DNA of 64,000 nucleotides. Origin: Neoceratodus forsteri (Eukaryota; Chordata; Ceratodontiformes; Ceratodontidae). The position numbers and the translations under genes are program-made. Shown piece by piece: positions 32,502-43,156 of the stretch (position 1 is its first letter; the number at the start of each line of letters is the position of its first letter). The stretch lies in contig CM057449.1 in assembly GCA_016271365.2 (NCBI GenBank), positions 1,567,194,501 to 1,567,258,500 on the forward strand. Reading direction: 5' to 3'. The notes below the pieces were generated by a model. That model made no database searches, was not told where the DNA came from, and saw nothing but the letters and a program-made list of their open reading frames with translations.

Positions 32502-35500
32502 ATATCTTGATATTTCATGATTTTGTGTCTCTCTGTACGCTGGACACTGTAGTCATTAGGTGTGGCTATTTCAATCAGCAATGCTACCTTTGTTCTCTTT
32601 TCTTGTATTACAATATCAGGTTTTCTTGATTCCACTTTCTTGGCTATTGGTATTGAGTGATCCCATGTGATCATTACTTCTTCATTCTCTGTTATTCTTT
32701 GTGGTTCATGGTTCCAGTGTCTCAGTACTACCTGTATATTATAGTGTTTGCACAGTTTCCAATGGATCAGTCTTGCTACATTATTGTATCTTTTGGTATA
32801 CAGGCCTTCTGTCATGAGTACTTCACATCCAGCCACGAGATGGGCAACTGTTTCTAATTCTGTACTACAGAACCTGCACTTGTCTGTTTCACCTGTTTTT
32901 TCTATGGATTTTGTGAACCATCTTGTGCGTAGCCCACTATCTTGGGCTGCCATTATCAGTCTCTCATCGTGTGACCTAAATTCATCTGTTTTTAACCACT
33001 CATGGGTCAGGGCTTGATCAACCTGTGTTTATTCCAGTAACTCCCTGTATTTTCCACTATAAATATGGGCTTTCCAATTGTTTTTTCTTTTCTGTTGGTC
33101 CTTGTCCTTATACTCCTTTTTCTGATTCTTTGCACTTTCTGTTGCTGACCGTTCCTTATCTACTTGTGGATTGACATCAATCTCTGCTACCCTTCTGAAG
33201 GCTTCTCCTAATTTGATGAGTGAAGTCATTTTAGGCTTATTTTGTTCATGAGGCAAGACCTTGACTATATTTGGGGCCAAGGATGTCAGTAAGTATGTAT
33301 GTAGCCCCACTATTGTGGATCTATATGTGTAATCAATCTCATTGAGGCCCATGCCTCCCTCTGACCTTGGGATGTATAATCTTGGCATGAACTGGTTTTT
33401 GTATATTAATTGGTGAGCATGAAACATTTTTCTTGCTTTTATATCTAGCTGGTTCAACACTTTCTGTGGCCAGTCTATCACACCAAAGCTGTATGATATC
33501 ACTGGAAGGGTGAGTTGATTTATAGCTAGCACTTTATTTCGTGTTGTCAAAGCAGGTTTCAGAATTAGCTTCAACCTTCTAAAATATTCCTTGCTTACTT
33601 TTACTCTCATTTGTTCATGTTGTGCTGTTGCTCCTTCATCTATTCCCAGGTATTTATACACTCCGTCTTGCTCAAGTTATTTTATGTCACAAACCTCCAC
33701 CAGATTTATGTTTTCTTTATGTGTTAACTTTCCTGCTACAAATGTTGCTTTGGCACATTTGTCTAGGCCAAACATCATCTGTATGTCATCAGAAAAGGTC
33801 TTAACAATTTGTAGTCGTTCTTTAAAATGTTTGTCAGATGAACTATAAAGTTTTAGGTCATCTACAAATAGAAGGTGAGATGTTAGCTGTTGATTGTTTT
33901 TGTTTCTGGGGTTCAAGCTATATCCATAGCCCAGGTTGTTGATTAGGCTTCTCAATGGATTGAGGGCAAGGCAAAACAGAAGTGGTGACAGAGAGTCACC
34001 TTGAAATATCCCTCGCTGGATGCTTATATTTGGGATGGTGATTTGACCTTTCTCATGATTTAATTGCACTGTGGTTTGCCACATTCTCATTGTTGTTGTG
34101 ATGAAGTTTATCAATGTGGGATGTATCCTGTAGATCTGTAAACAGTGATCTGGGAGCGTGGGAGGCTGTCAAATGCTTTTTTGTAATCGATCCATGCTAT
34201 ACTAAGTTTTCGACATTTTTCACAGCTCTCTGCTCAGGCTTTGTTCAACAGGAGATGTTCCTTTGTACCATATGATTTTCTTTTATTGCCTTTTTGTTCT
34301 ATTGCCATGAGTTTATTGCAATCAAAATGATTGTAGACTCTGTCTGCATTGATTCCAGTACATAGTTTATATGTTGTTGGCAAACAGGTTATTGGGCGAT
34401 AGTTCTTGGGGAGGTTGGCAGGCTCAGATTTAATAAGAAGTGTGGTATTCCCAGTTGTTAACCAAATGGGTGTCAACTCAGGATATGTGTATAAATAGTT
34501 TTTTGAGGTGGCTAAATCTTGGTGTAAAGATGTTAGTATTTTTAGCAAGAAGTTGGGTGCTGCATATGGACCTGGGGTTTTCCAGTTGGAGGCCTTCCTT
34601 ATCTTCACTTCTATCTCCTTAGCTGTTACTTCAGGCCACTCCATATCCCTGGTAGTACCATTTCTTGTGCTGTCTTTTATTTCCTGTATCCACTTTGCTT
34701 CCCTATTATGTTTAACTGAGTCTTTATAAATGTTTCACCAGAATTCCTCAATTTCTTTCTTTACTGGTGGTGTTTTTACTTTGGTTGTTTTCTTTCCCAG
34801 CTCCCTATAGAATTTCTTCGGTCTTCTCTAAACTATCTGTTTTGCATTTTTTCATTGTTCCTTTCTATGTATCTCCTGAGCTTCTCAGTTTGAGCAGAGA
34901 TCTTGAGCTTGTTATTCGAGATGGTAAAATTTAGGTGCTGATCTGTTTTAATACAGCGTTTTTCTTTGATTTTGTCCACCTTCCTGATGACTTTCATTGA
35001 TCTATTACCCTTTCTAAACTCCTCCAGCAGTGATACTTCAGATCTCAGCCCCATAATTGTCCCTTCTATCCACTTTTTCCATGGTGGTGTGTTGAATTTC
35101 CCTCTCTTTTTGTTCTTCATTCCTTGCTTTTGTGGCACCGCTTTATTTGTTATTAGTCTCACTGCACAATAATGTATTCTGTTTATTTCAGTGTCATTAT
35201 ATCGATCCCTCTGGATGGTTCCAATTACTTTGCTTATCTGTTTTATGTGTTCCCTAACGGTGTATGTCATGCGTAATTTTTGCAATCTTTCCCTTTGATG
35301 CATTTTGATATATTTGTCCATGTTGATTAAGTCCAGCAAGTCTTCTCTCATGTTTTCTTCCTCTTGGTTAGGGTTGTTCCTGTAATTAGCATTTCCTGTT
35401 CTTCCGCTCTCTGTATGGGTTGAACTGGAACTGCAGCTGTTTTGTTTGGATATGGCACTTGATGTGCACTTTGCTGAGTGTCTTTAGGAAGTGTGTCATG

Positions 35501-36219
35501 TTTTATTTCATGTACCAGTATTGGCTGAGCAGTTGTCTGCTGTAATGGCTTACTAGATGATAATGGTGGAGGCTGAGTCTCTACCTCAAATCCTTCTTTC
35601 TTTAACTGTTCAAGGGCTTCTTTTTTGATGTGTTGCTTTTCTAGATCACTAAACTGTACACTTTTCATTACATTCCACTTTTGTGTGGTTATTCTTTTCT
35701 TTGTGATGTTTGCCATATCTGGATGTCTCTGTCTATATGTCTGTTTGAATATATCTGCAATTTTTGTTGCTGTGCTGGTAACAGCTGCTTACTTTCCGGC
35801 ATAAATCCTACACCATATCAGATCCATTTTCTTTGCTGTGACCCATGCATCTGCTCTTCCACTCTGAAAACCTCTGGTACCTCTTCCTTCTCTTTTGCTA
35901 CTTCTTCACCTGCTTCCTTCTGTAGTCTGCCCACGTTAATATCATCTATGTACTTTTTTGTTTTTATTTGTCCTATTAGGGATCTAAAGTTGGCATCTGT
36001 CACACTGTTCAGTTTGTCTGTGGTGACTATTCCTCTTTGCTGCAATTTGCTCTGAAGTCTAATGGTATATCCTCTCACTGGAAATTTGGAGTGTGTTGCA
36101 TAGTAATAACAGTACATAATTTCTAGTTTGTCCTCATAAGTCCACTTAACTGTTTCCAGTCCTCTGGGCCGGCCTGTCAGTCTTTTTAATCTTTGTGGCT
36201 TGCTGGCTTCTGCTGCCAC
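32199..36219 (-). pseudogene. R4/Dong/Rex6-type LINE with restriction-like endonuclease, near complete
   Basis: A single long coding relic of about 4 kb. N-terminal part 35818-36219 (RLTGRPRGLETVKWTYEDKL, EIMYCYYYATHSKFPVRGY) and basic linkers (34833-35351). Reverse transcriptase: KASNWKTPGPYAAPNFLLK and NYRPITCLPTTYKL (34234-34644), QGDSLSPLLFCLALNPL and catalytic LLFVDDLKLY (33677-34114), thumb MYKYLGIDEGA (33029-33661). Then RWFTKSI, a CCHC finger CRFCSTELETVAHLVAGC, and the nuclease motifs KPDIVIQEKR and ALLIEIATPND (32384-32953), the PD...(D/E)xK signature of a restriction-like endonuclease. The C-terminus resumes at 32405 (LMWNKDTQIVPLVLGAM). Such LINEs nick a specific target rather than using APE endonuclease. 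At least four frameshifts and one tail insertion break it. Confidence 0.88.
32403..32505 (+). mobile_element. L2-like 3' tail inside the R4-type nuclease
   Basis: GTGCCTGAAAATAGGCAGGA, then AACAAAAGCT and (AAAT)n of about 9 units (32469-32503). It sits between KYQDI and SETKLMWNKD of the R4 protein, so it is a clean later insertion. ATATC occurs on both sides (about 32405 and 32503), a possible 5-bp target duplication. Same stem-loop as 4640-4848 and 15470-15562. The plus-strand L2-like ORF at 30940-32110 may be a related family. Confidence 0.65.
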
Positions 36220-36234
36220 TGTGGGACTCTAGTC

Positions 36235-36560
36235 TCCATGGTCTAACTCTGTGGCGGGGTAGTACTACTGCTCAAGGATGTGGCACTATCACCTCATCCA
36301 TCCCTTGCCCTAGTGCCTAGGCTAGGGTTGGGCTCTTTTTTATTCTGAGATCTGCGCACCCAGCTTCTAGTTTCATTTTTGCTCTCTTTCCAAACTATAT
36401 AGTTGTTGTCTATACGGTAATCTCACCTTAGTGAGATTCTGTTAAAACAGGGCCCACTGCATGAAGGTACTCACTGAGACTTGAGTGTGAAATAACTGTG
36501 GCTTGTCACTAGTGTCACAGATTGCTCCACCAATGATTAATCACTCTCACTTCATCACTC
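36235..36560. other. Probable 5' flank of the R4-type LINE
   Basis: Upstream of the first R4 codon on the minus strand. No frame or repeat is recognised. The 5' end of the element cannot be placed. Confidence 0.3.
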
Positions 36561-36564
36561 CATC

Positions 36565-37430
36565 TGAGACCTAAAGGAATACCTAGAGAACAGTGGGCTT
36601 CAGGACAGCACACAGAAGGGGATCATGCCAGGGAGGTTTTGTCAGACCAGATTGATAGTATTATTTGACTGGGTAACTAGGGTAGTTGGCAAGGGGCATA
36701 CAGCAGACTAACTATACTTTGAGTTTAGCAAGGTCATTTGACTTGGTGCCACATTGAAGGCTGCTGAAGAAGATGGGGATCTGAGTACAGCTATGGAAAT
36801 AGTAAAGTAAGTATGGAGTTGGCTGGAGGAGCAGCATAGAGTTGTGGTAAATGGGGTCAGATCAGTGGAAAGAGAGGTCAACAGAGGAGTGCCACAAGGA
36901 TCTGTCCTGGATCCAGTCATCTTCAATACGTTCATCAGTGACATAGCAGATGGAATCTAGGACAGGATGGGTCTATTCACAGATGGTGCTAAACTATGTG
37001 GTAGAGTTGACAACATGAAGGGGATAAGGGAATCGCAGAGAGACCTTCAAAGGCTGGAAAAATTATTCAAAGTCTGACAACTGAAATGTGTTGAGACGTG
37101 CAAAGTGATGCATTTAGGGAATTAAAACCCCAGAACAGAGTATTGAATGGGAAGCGTTCAGCTGGACACACCTGAGAGGAAAGGGACCTAGGAGTCCTCA
37201 TCAGTAACTCTCTTAAACCATCCAGCGTAGCAAAGTCTTCAGCAAGGCTAATGGGATGCTGAGTTACACTGGGAAAGAGTTCAACAGTAGGAAGCAGGTA
37301 GTACTGTTACCTCTGTAGATCATTGGTAAAGCCACACCAGGAGTACTGTGTTCAGTTTTGGAGGGTATCCTGTGAACAAGGTGACCGAATTGAGTGCCTA
37401 CAAAAAAAGCAACTCAGTTATGGTGCCTGT
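36565..37430 (+). mobile_element. CR1 fragment E1
   Basis: An old CR1 reverse-transcriptase stretch on the plus strand, in pieces: [86 protein letters not shown] (Phe-Thr-Asp-Gly in place of FADD) and KKATQLWCL at about 37425. It ends near 37430 where CR1 similarity stops. Several stops. More diverged than copies B, D and F. Confidence 0.75.
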
Positions 37431-37885
37431 GTTCAGGGCTACCTGGCAGGGTAGTGCCAGGATACCTGGGTGGGTGAGGAAGGGTGACAGGAAGCTACAT
37501 GTGTACACGCGTGCACACGTGCGGGGGAGAGAAAGGGGAGGGAAGGTATGTGAGAGGGGTGTGGTGGGCAACTGCCAAGTTGGTCCGCTAGTGTGGTGGG
37601 GAGGGTGGTCAGTTGGGAGGTGCAGGGTGCAGGGTTCTGGTACAGCACGGCAGGTTTTGGTTTTTTTTGCTGGCAAGTGGCTTTTTATTTTCTAAGTATT
37701 TCACCACCCCGGCATGCACCCCCCCTGGAGTTGAGAATCCATTAGTAGGGGTGTGTGGGGGGGCACAGCAGCCCCACATTAAAAATATCCCCTAGATCTC
37801 AGGATCCCTCTTACTGTTTGCCATGAGTGATGTACACTCGCCCTAATGGCAATCGCAATTCCGTGATTGCCGTTATGATATAGAA
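37431..37885. other. Unassigned GT-rich segment between two CR1 fragments
   Basis: GT- and G-rich on the plus strand (ACACGCGTGCACACGTGCGG near 37505). A short inverted pair GGCAATC/GATTGCC lies at about 37851 and 37864. Long frames on both strands arise from skewed composition. No gene or element recognised. Confidence 0.4.
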
Positions 37886-38456
37886 CCATTCTGGAGTCCC
37901 CATCTAAAAAAGGACAGGGACACACTATAGATGGTACAACACAGGGTGACCATGATGATTCATGGCCAGGAAGGCAGATCCTATCAGAATCAACTAAAGG
38001 TGCTGAACATGTATTCACTCAAAACCAGATAAGAGAAGGGGGATATGATTAAGACTGTCAGGTTCCTGAAAGGAATGAACTAATGAACTTTCAAAAGCTA
38101 TTTACCAGAAACAGAGAAGCTAGGACACAGGATCACAAGTGGAGGTTAATGGAGGAAAGGTTTAGCAAGGATGTGATGAAGTATTATTTTACAGAAACAG
38201 TGAATAAGCCATGGAATGGTCTTCTGGCAGAGGTGGTAGGTACTAGAACCACAAATGGCTTCAGACACAGCTGGGATAGTACTAAGTATATAATAGTTAC
38301 TTGGCCTGATGAGGGACGGAGAAACATGGAGAACAAAAGGGGGGGGATACGGTAAGCATAGCTCCACAGATACAGTATGTCCTGGGGTATGATAGGGTAA
38401 TATGGACAGAATAGATGGACCATTGGTCTTTTTTGACCATCATCATCTATGTTTCT
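37886..38456 (+). mobile_element. CR1 3' fragment E2
   Basis: Starts with TTCTGGAGTCCCCATC, the same CR1 region that E1 covers near 37358, so it is a separate, 5'-truncated copy and not the continuation of E1. The plus frame 38083-38355 encodes the C-terminus (FSKDVMKYYFTETVNKPWNG, LLAEVVGTRT). It ends with ATCATCTATGTTTCTATAG at 38440-38460, the CR1 terminus. Confidence 0.75.
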
Positions 38457-38460
38457 ATAG

Positions 38461-39480
38461 TGGGATGTCTGGAGACAGCAGCAGTAACACCCGAAATGGC
38501 AAGTGCACTTATTCTGAGGTGGTGCGTGGTACTGGGAATGTGGCAATGGTGTGTCCTGGTGCGGGTGGTGATGTGGGGGAGGCAGCTTCCCAAAGAAGTG
38601 TGACATGGAAGGTGGGAGGAGGAGGAGTAGCTCTCAGCAGTGGTGCAGAAGATGCCAGACACCTCATGTCTCTGGGAAAGGTAATTCACAAGTTATTGGT
38701 GCTCACTAAGTTACAGGGCACAGAGGAAGCTGTTGCTCCTTCTGGCACCATAATTTTAGGAGGTGGTGAAAAAGAGAAGGTTTCTGTGGAGCAAGTGGAA
38801 TATGTGGTGGAGAAGTTTATGAAAATTAAAGTTGTAACATGCACTGAGTGTGTCACTTATGGCATGTATTCAGTACTCAAGTGTATTGGCAATCCAGGGC
38901 ACAATACACAGTACAGCACCACACCTGCTGTATGGCCAGCTATTTACACTGAATTAGAAGAAGAACCAAGGCCTGTGCCAGCTGTTGACTTGAAGAGGTT
39001 GCTTGTGTGTAGGAGCATTGTGAGGAGTGGGAAGGAAAAATGGAACTGATACATGTTGCTTCAGAACTTGAATCAATATAGAATGATGGTGATGTTAAGT
39101 ATGATCCCCCTGAATTATTAGCAGAGGATAATGAAGAGGAGGAAGATACTGCTGGTCAGAGGAAGAAGCAGAAAAAAGCCAAGAAATTAACTGTTGTACC
39201 GGAGAAAGTTGGTGGGAAAAAACTGCCAAAAGAAAGCCAACTACCCAAAAATCAAAAGGGTATTGCTGGGCCCTCTGGCAGATATAGGATCAGGAGTGTG
39301 ACTCTCTCCTTCACATTCACTGGTGGTGACTATGAAGGAGAGATTCCCACTGCTGATCCTGTACCTGCAAAAAAATCAAAAACTTCTGGTGCTTGGGCAA
39401 ATTCTGAAATATGCCCACAACTCAAGGCATTGCATTCTAGAAGGCTTGTGAAAAGAGATAAGTCTTTACACATGATTTAA
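38461..39480 (+). pseudogene. Unrecognised coding-like segment
   Basis: I do not recognise the family. The frame at 38461-39049 has a Gly/Ser/Val-rich part, then KVIHKLLVLTKLQGTEEAVA, EKVSVEQVEYVVEKFMKIKV and LEEEPRPVPAVDLKRLLVC. A frameshift at about 39030 moves the reading to a second frame (from about 39046 to a stop at 39480) with one TAG: ELIHVASELES-stop, VKYDPPELLAEDNEEEEDTA, a basic KKQKKAKKL run, and VTLSFTFTGGDYEGEIPTAD. Acidic and lysine-rich blocks with reading-frame continuity suggest an old coding sequence, perhaps a gag-like or structural protein of a retroelement or a host gene copy. It directly follows the CR1 E2 terminus. Function not inferred. Confidence 0.4.
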
Positions 39481-39489
39481 AGCTGCCCA

Positions 39490-40880
39490 CACAGGAAACA
39501 GAGTGGACATTCCAGGGCAGAGTGTTCAATCTAGGTCCTGAAAACACAACCCATTGATTACCAGGCAATTTTAACTTGCACCTCAGAATTAATATCAAAA
39601 GCTAATTGGTGGAGTGCAGGGCTAAGTATCCAGTGAGTGGCAAGGAGGTCAAGGAGATACTGGAGACCCAATCTGTGCAATGCCTTAAATAAACAGTAAT
39701 ACCTTGAACTCTATCAGCCACCTTACCAGTAACCAGTGCAGGACCCGGAGTACTGGCATTATGTGATCTGATCTACTGGTGCCAGTCACCAAACAGGTCA
39801 CTGCATTTTGGAGAAGCTGTAGGTGGTGGTTCTGAGTTGCAGAATGGCCTAACTAGAGCTAGTCTAGGTATGCGGTAACAAAAGTATGCAACATTATTCT
39901 CAAACCATCTAGGCCGGGGTAACAACGTAACATGGAAACATTCCTCAGATAATAAAAGCTGCCTTGACAAAAGAAGACACCTGAACATTAAGAGTCAACT
40001 GACCATCAGAAACAAAACCCTGGTTGTTTAGCATCTGTCTAGCCCCAATCTCAATCCCATTAAAGACAAGTAGGCTGGAGCTGTCCCTCACAGTTGACCA
40101 AAGGAAACCTAGACCCACCAGCAACAGCTCTGTTCACCTGGACTGAGCCACATCCAGCTGGCAGCCACCCAATTCCTGACTTTTGTCAAAGCAGCAGTGC
40201 ATGTTACTGTGAACATTTTAACCTTTACTTGTTTATTCCATTTTAGATTGCCCCATACCACCTGTCATGTATGATACCCTTATCTGGGAATGGAATGAAG
40301 CTGTGGGCATAGCAGGCTCAGGTTTAAATACAGTAGAGACATTGTGTTTTATAGCACATACAGCAAACAACAATGCTCTAACAACCCATTTTTTCACATT
40401 TTGAGATGGCTTTAGCACTTTTTTTACATTTGAAATTAGAAAAAAAAAGGAACGCTCCTTTTAACATGAATCAGACCAGGCTTTCATCAATATTCTCAGT
40501 TTTATATGTACAACTATTGTCCCATAAGGCTAGGGAGCAGTGTCTGCTGTATGATAGTTCATCCTTGTCATAAGAAAAGTGATATTAAATACGGGGTGTT
40601 CAAAAATATTAGATAATACTGATAAAAACCTTGACTGAGCCATCTTAAAAGGCAGCTCCTTTTCTTATTTCAGGTGTAAAAAAGTACAAAAGCAGACTCA
40701 ATATGGAGAAAAAGGGTATTGTACAAGATAGGTGGTAAGGGGCAATCTAAAAGAGAATAAAAAAAAGTATAGGTCAAAATTTACACTATTAACAGGCACT
40801 GCCATATTAAACAGTCTTCCAGCTCTGTCACTGGCTTGCCCTAACCAGGCACAAACAAAATAAGTAGTCAAGTATAAATG
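39490..40880. other. Unassigned segment, possibly an old LINE 3' region
   Basis: No intact frame. The part at about 39650-39900 reads like a 3' region of old vertebrate LINEs (CCTTGAACTCTATCAGCCAC, GCATTTTGGAGAAGCTG), but I cannot name the family. 40200-40880 is A/T-rich with an A run at 40439-40450. Confidence 0.3.
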
Positions 40881-40889
40881 CTAGTTTGA

Positions 40890-41700
40890 GATTCCAGAGC
40901 TGGTCTGGGTGGGGGAAGAGAAGGGAATTAAATGAGGAAGGGCAGTACAGTGGTCTCAGGGTGGAAGGATATTGGGACACAGGTGGGAAAGGCTGGTCCA
41001 GGGGTGCCACGGCAGGTCTGGGTGGGCAGGCAGGGGAGTCATAGATGTGGAAGGCTAGTTTTGTGGACCAAGGGATTATCTGGGTGAAGGAACATGGCGA
41101 TATACATAGGGACAACCAGTATGGGGTCCCAGGGATAGTCTAAGTGGGCAAAAAAGGGAGATTGTCCTAGAGAAAGCTAGACCTTGGATCCCAACACTGA
41201 TCCAGATCAAGGGACATGGAGGATGTACAGTGAAGCCCGCCAGGATGAAGCGCAGTGTCACAGTTTCCTACATGACAAAAGGGACTGACTACCATTGAAA
41301 CTGCATTGTTTACTGTAGTAACTCTGCTGCAGCATGGTACAGAATTGGGTTTAATCCTGACTAGCTTCACATGTAGGTGTGGACGCAGATCCAGTGCTCT
41401 CAGGCCTGGTCTGAGTGGGTGAGCAATTGAAATGTAGACATGGAAGGCCATTCCAGTCATCCCAAGGCTGGTCCATTTGAGGATACCATAGAGACATAGG
41501 TGAGGCAGGCCATCCCAACAGTCCCATGGCTGATTCAGGGTAGGGGAGAGGGAGAATGTAGATGGGGAAGATTGGTCTGGGTTCCAGTTGCTGGTCCGAG
41601 TGGGCAGAGAGGGGGGGGACATGTAGGTAGGGGATGCTAGTCAGAGGTTTTAGGGCTAGTCTGGGTGGAAGAAAATGGGGCCCATAGGTGGGAGGGATAG
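40890..41700. repeat. Decayed minisatellite, about 60-65 bp period, two blocks
   Basis: Two blocks, 40890-41255 and 41395-41700, repeat an imperfect G-rich motif: GGCTGGTCTGGGTGGGCAG, then CATGTAGRTGGGGAAGGC, then a TCCCAGGGC-like link. Units are diverged, with insertions, so the period is approximate. The 140 bp between the blocks show no such motif. Minus-strand frames over it are artefacts of the repeat. Confidence 0.6.
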
Positions 41701-42140
41701 TTTTTCTGATTTGATGGCCATTTTACTGTTATGTTTTAGGACTGTATGAAATTTGCACTTTAAAAGATATTTCAGGTTCAGTTGAAGGCCTTGTTCATAA
41801 CAGTTAATTACCATTATTTCAGTTTTCCTTTTTGAAGGCTAATTAGCATTTTTCATGCTTTTTTTGAAGGGCATTTGAGAACAAATTGAGACATTTTTCA
41901 ATGGATAAAAACTGGTGTTTGAGGTACAAACAAAGTCAATTTGAATTACTTCATAAACATGAAAATAACTGGATCAGTTTTTAAAAAACTGAACAGCACT
42001 TGAATTGAATTTGAAGGCATTCTTTTTCTGTATGGGTACTTCCTGAAAAGCTGGCTTATGTGTTTACATAAACTTTCAGACAGGAAAGTGTATAAATCTC
42101 CTCTTTAAAGATTTCCTTTACAAACACAACATCAACTTAC
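41701..42140. other. Intronic flank downstream of the exon
   Basis: A/T-rich single-copy-looking sequence with no gene or repeat recognised. It starts (on the minus strand) with the splice donor GTAAG of the exon at 42141-42482. Confidence 0.45.
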
Positions 42141-42482
42141 CTGCGGTATTTTTCAAGCCACTGGGCACAGTTTTTGAATGAACAGGCATTTTCAGTAGAG
42201 AGCAAGTGTACGAGATCCCCATGCCCTGTTTCTGCAAACAGTTTGAGCAAAGTGCAATCCACTTCCTCTCGGCAGTTTGCTCCCTGACTTTTAAAGCGTA
42301 CTTCAGTCAGAAAGTTCACTAGAAAATGTTTGTATTGCAGAATCCTTTGTGAGTCATTCTTCAGGATGTGATGTAAGTCTTTTACTTCCTTTAGTAGAGG
42401 ATTCAAGGCCATGGAGCTTGTACCACTTAGCTGGAGATCAGGATACAAATTGATAAGGTCTCGAGGATCAAGGTGAGCATTT
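42141..42482 (-). CDS. TGFBRAP1: Exon of a TGFBRAP1/VPS3-type vesicle-tethering gene
   Basis: A 342-nt exon with canonical splice sites on the minus strand: TTTTTTGTTTTTAATTAACAG before 42482 and GTAAGT after 42141. Both boundaries are in the same phase, so the exon is symmetrical, and it is open throughout (about 114 codons). It encodes NAHLDPRDLINLYPDLQLSG, LKEVKDLHHIL, YKHFLVNFLTEVRF, EEVDCTLLKLFAETGHGDLV and ENACSFKNCAQWLEKYRR. The sequence pattern fits the middle part of TGFBRAP1-type proteins (VPS39/VPS3 family), subunits of the CORVET tether at early endosomes; this is recalled, not searched. VPS39 or a TGFBRAP1-like paralog remain possible. The unbroken frame among decayed repeats implies purifying selection. 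Confidence 0.75.
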
Positions 42483-42629
42483 CTGTTAATTAAAAACAAA
42501 AAACTATCAGTAGATAGCAACCATCTACAGGATGTACCATACAGTCAGTTATAAAAACATGCACCAAAATTATAATTTTATTTCAAATTCTCAGCCTCTA
42601 GCCATGACAGAATACCCTATAAGTGTTCT

Positions 42630-42800
42630 ACCTAAGTTAGTGCTGCAAGACCACAGTCCACCAGAACTGCACTGTCTGCACTAGATGCCAGTGGCACCCA
42701 AGACTGACATCCAGGGTTTAATTTTGACATCTAAAGCCCTTAACAGCTCAGACTCCCTTGCACATCTCTCCTCTTAGGCCATCAGAGGCTGTGAGGGAGG
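42630..42800 (+). pseudogene. L2/Rex1-like LINE, C-terminal scrap
   Basis: The plus strand can be read as ELHCLH-stop-MPVAPKTDI, then QGLILTSKALNSSDSLAHL, close to the LHWLPVxxRIxFKxLxLTFKALxGLxPxYL block at the C-terminus of L2/Rex1-like ORF2 proteins. Short, single frame with a stop. Upstream and downstream limits unclear. Confidence 0.5.
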
Positions 42801-43156
42801 GGGGTGCAGCATCTGTCAGTTCCAAAGACAAAACTGAATCAGCAGGTGACAGCAAGGTTGCAGTTGCAGCTCGCTGACAATAGAACACGGTATTCAGTGG
42901 CCTCCCTCCTTTATGAGTTTTAAAAAGGAAATTTTTTTTCTGTATTTAAGGGTTTTAACTTAAGTGTATTGGTTTTTAGGATTAACTAATTTTATATGTT
43001 ACGGCATGCTATATTTTGAGTTGTTGAGATCAAGAATCATGGTATGCTCACTTCTTGTGCACACTTTTCCTTTTTCTTGTTTGTATTTGAGAAACTATGT
43101 CAGAATGGCAATAAAGTTGTCCAAATACTTTATAAGGTGCATTATTAGCTATAATA

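Noticed and set aside
37398..37695. Overlapping frames on both strands over 37398-37695
   Set aside because: Caused by GT/AC-skewed composition; no domain seen on either strand.
37358..37890. A 525-bp insertion with duplicated TTTGGAG/TCTGGAG in one CR1 copy
   Set aside because: CR1 similarity continues past 37363 to about 37430, and the sequence from 37886 repeats the same CR1 region, so there are two separate CR1 fragments and the match is a CR1 motif, not a target duplication.
40828..41622. Proline- and serine-rich minus frames
   Set aside because: They are read-throughs of the G-rich minisatellite.
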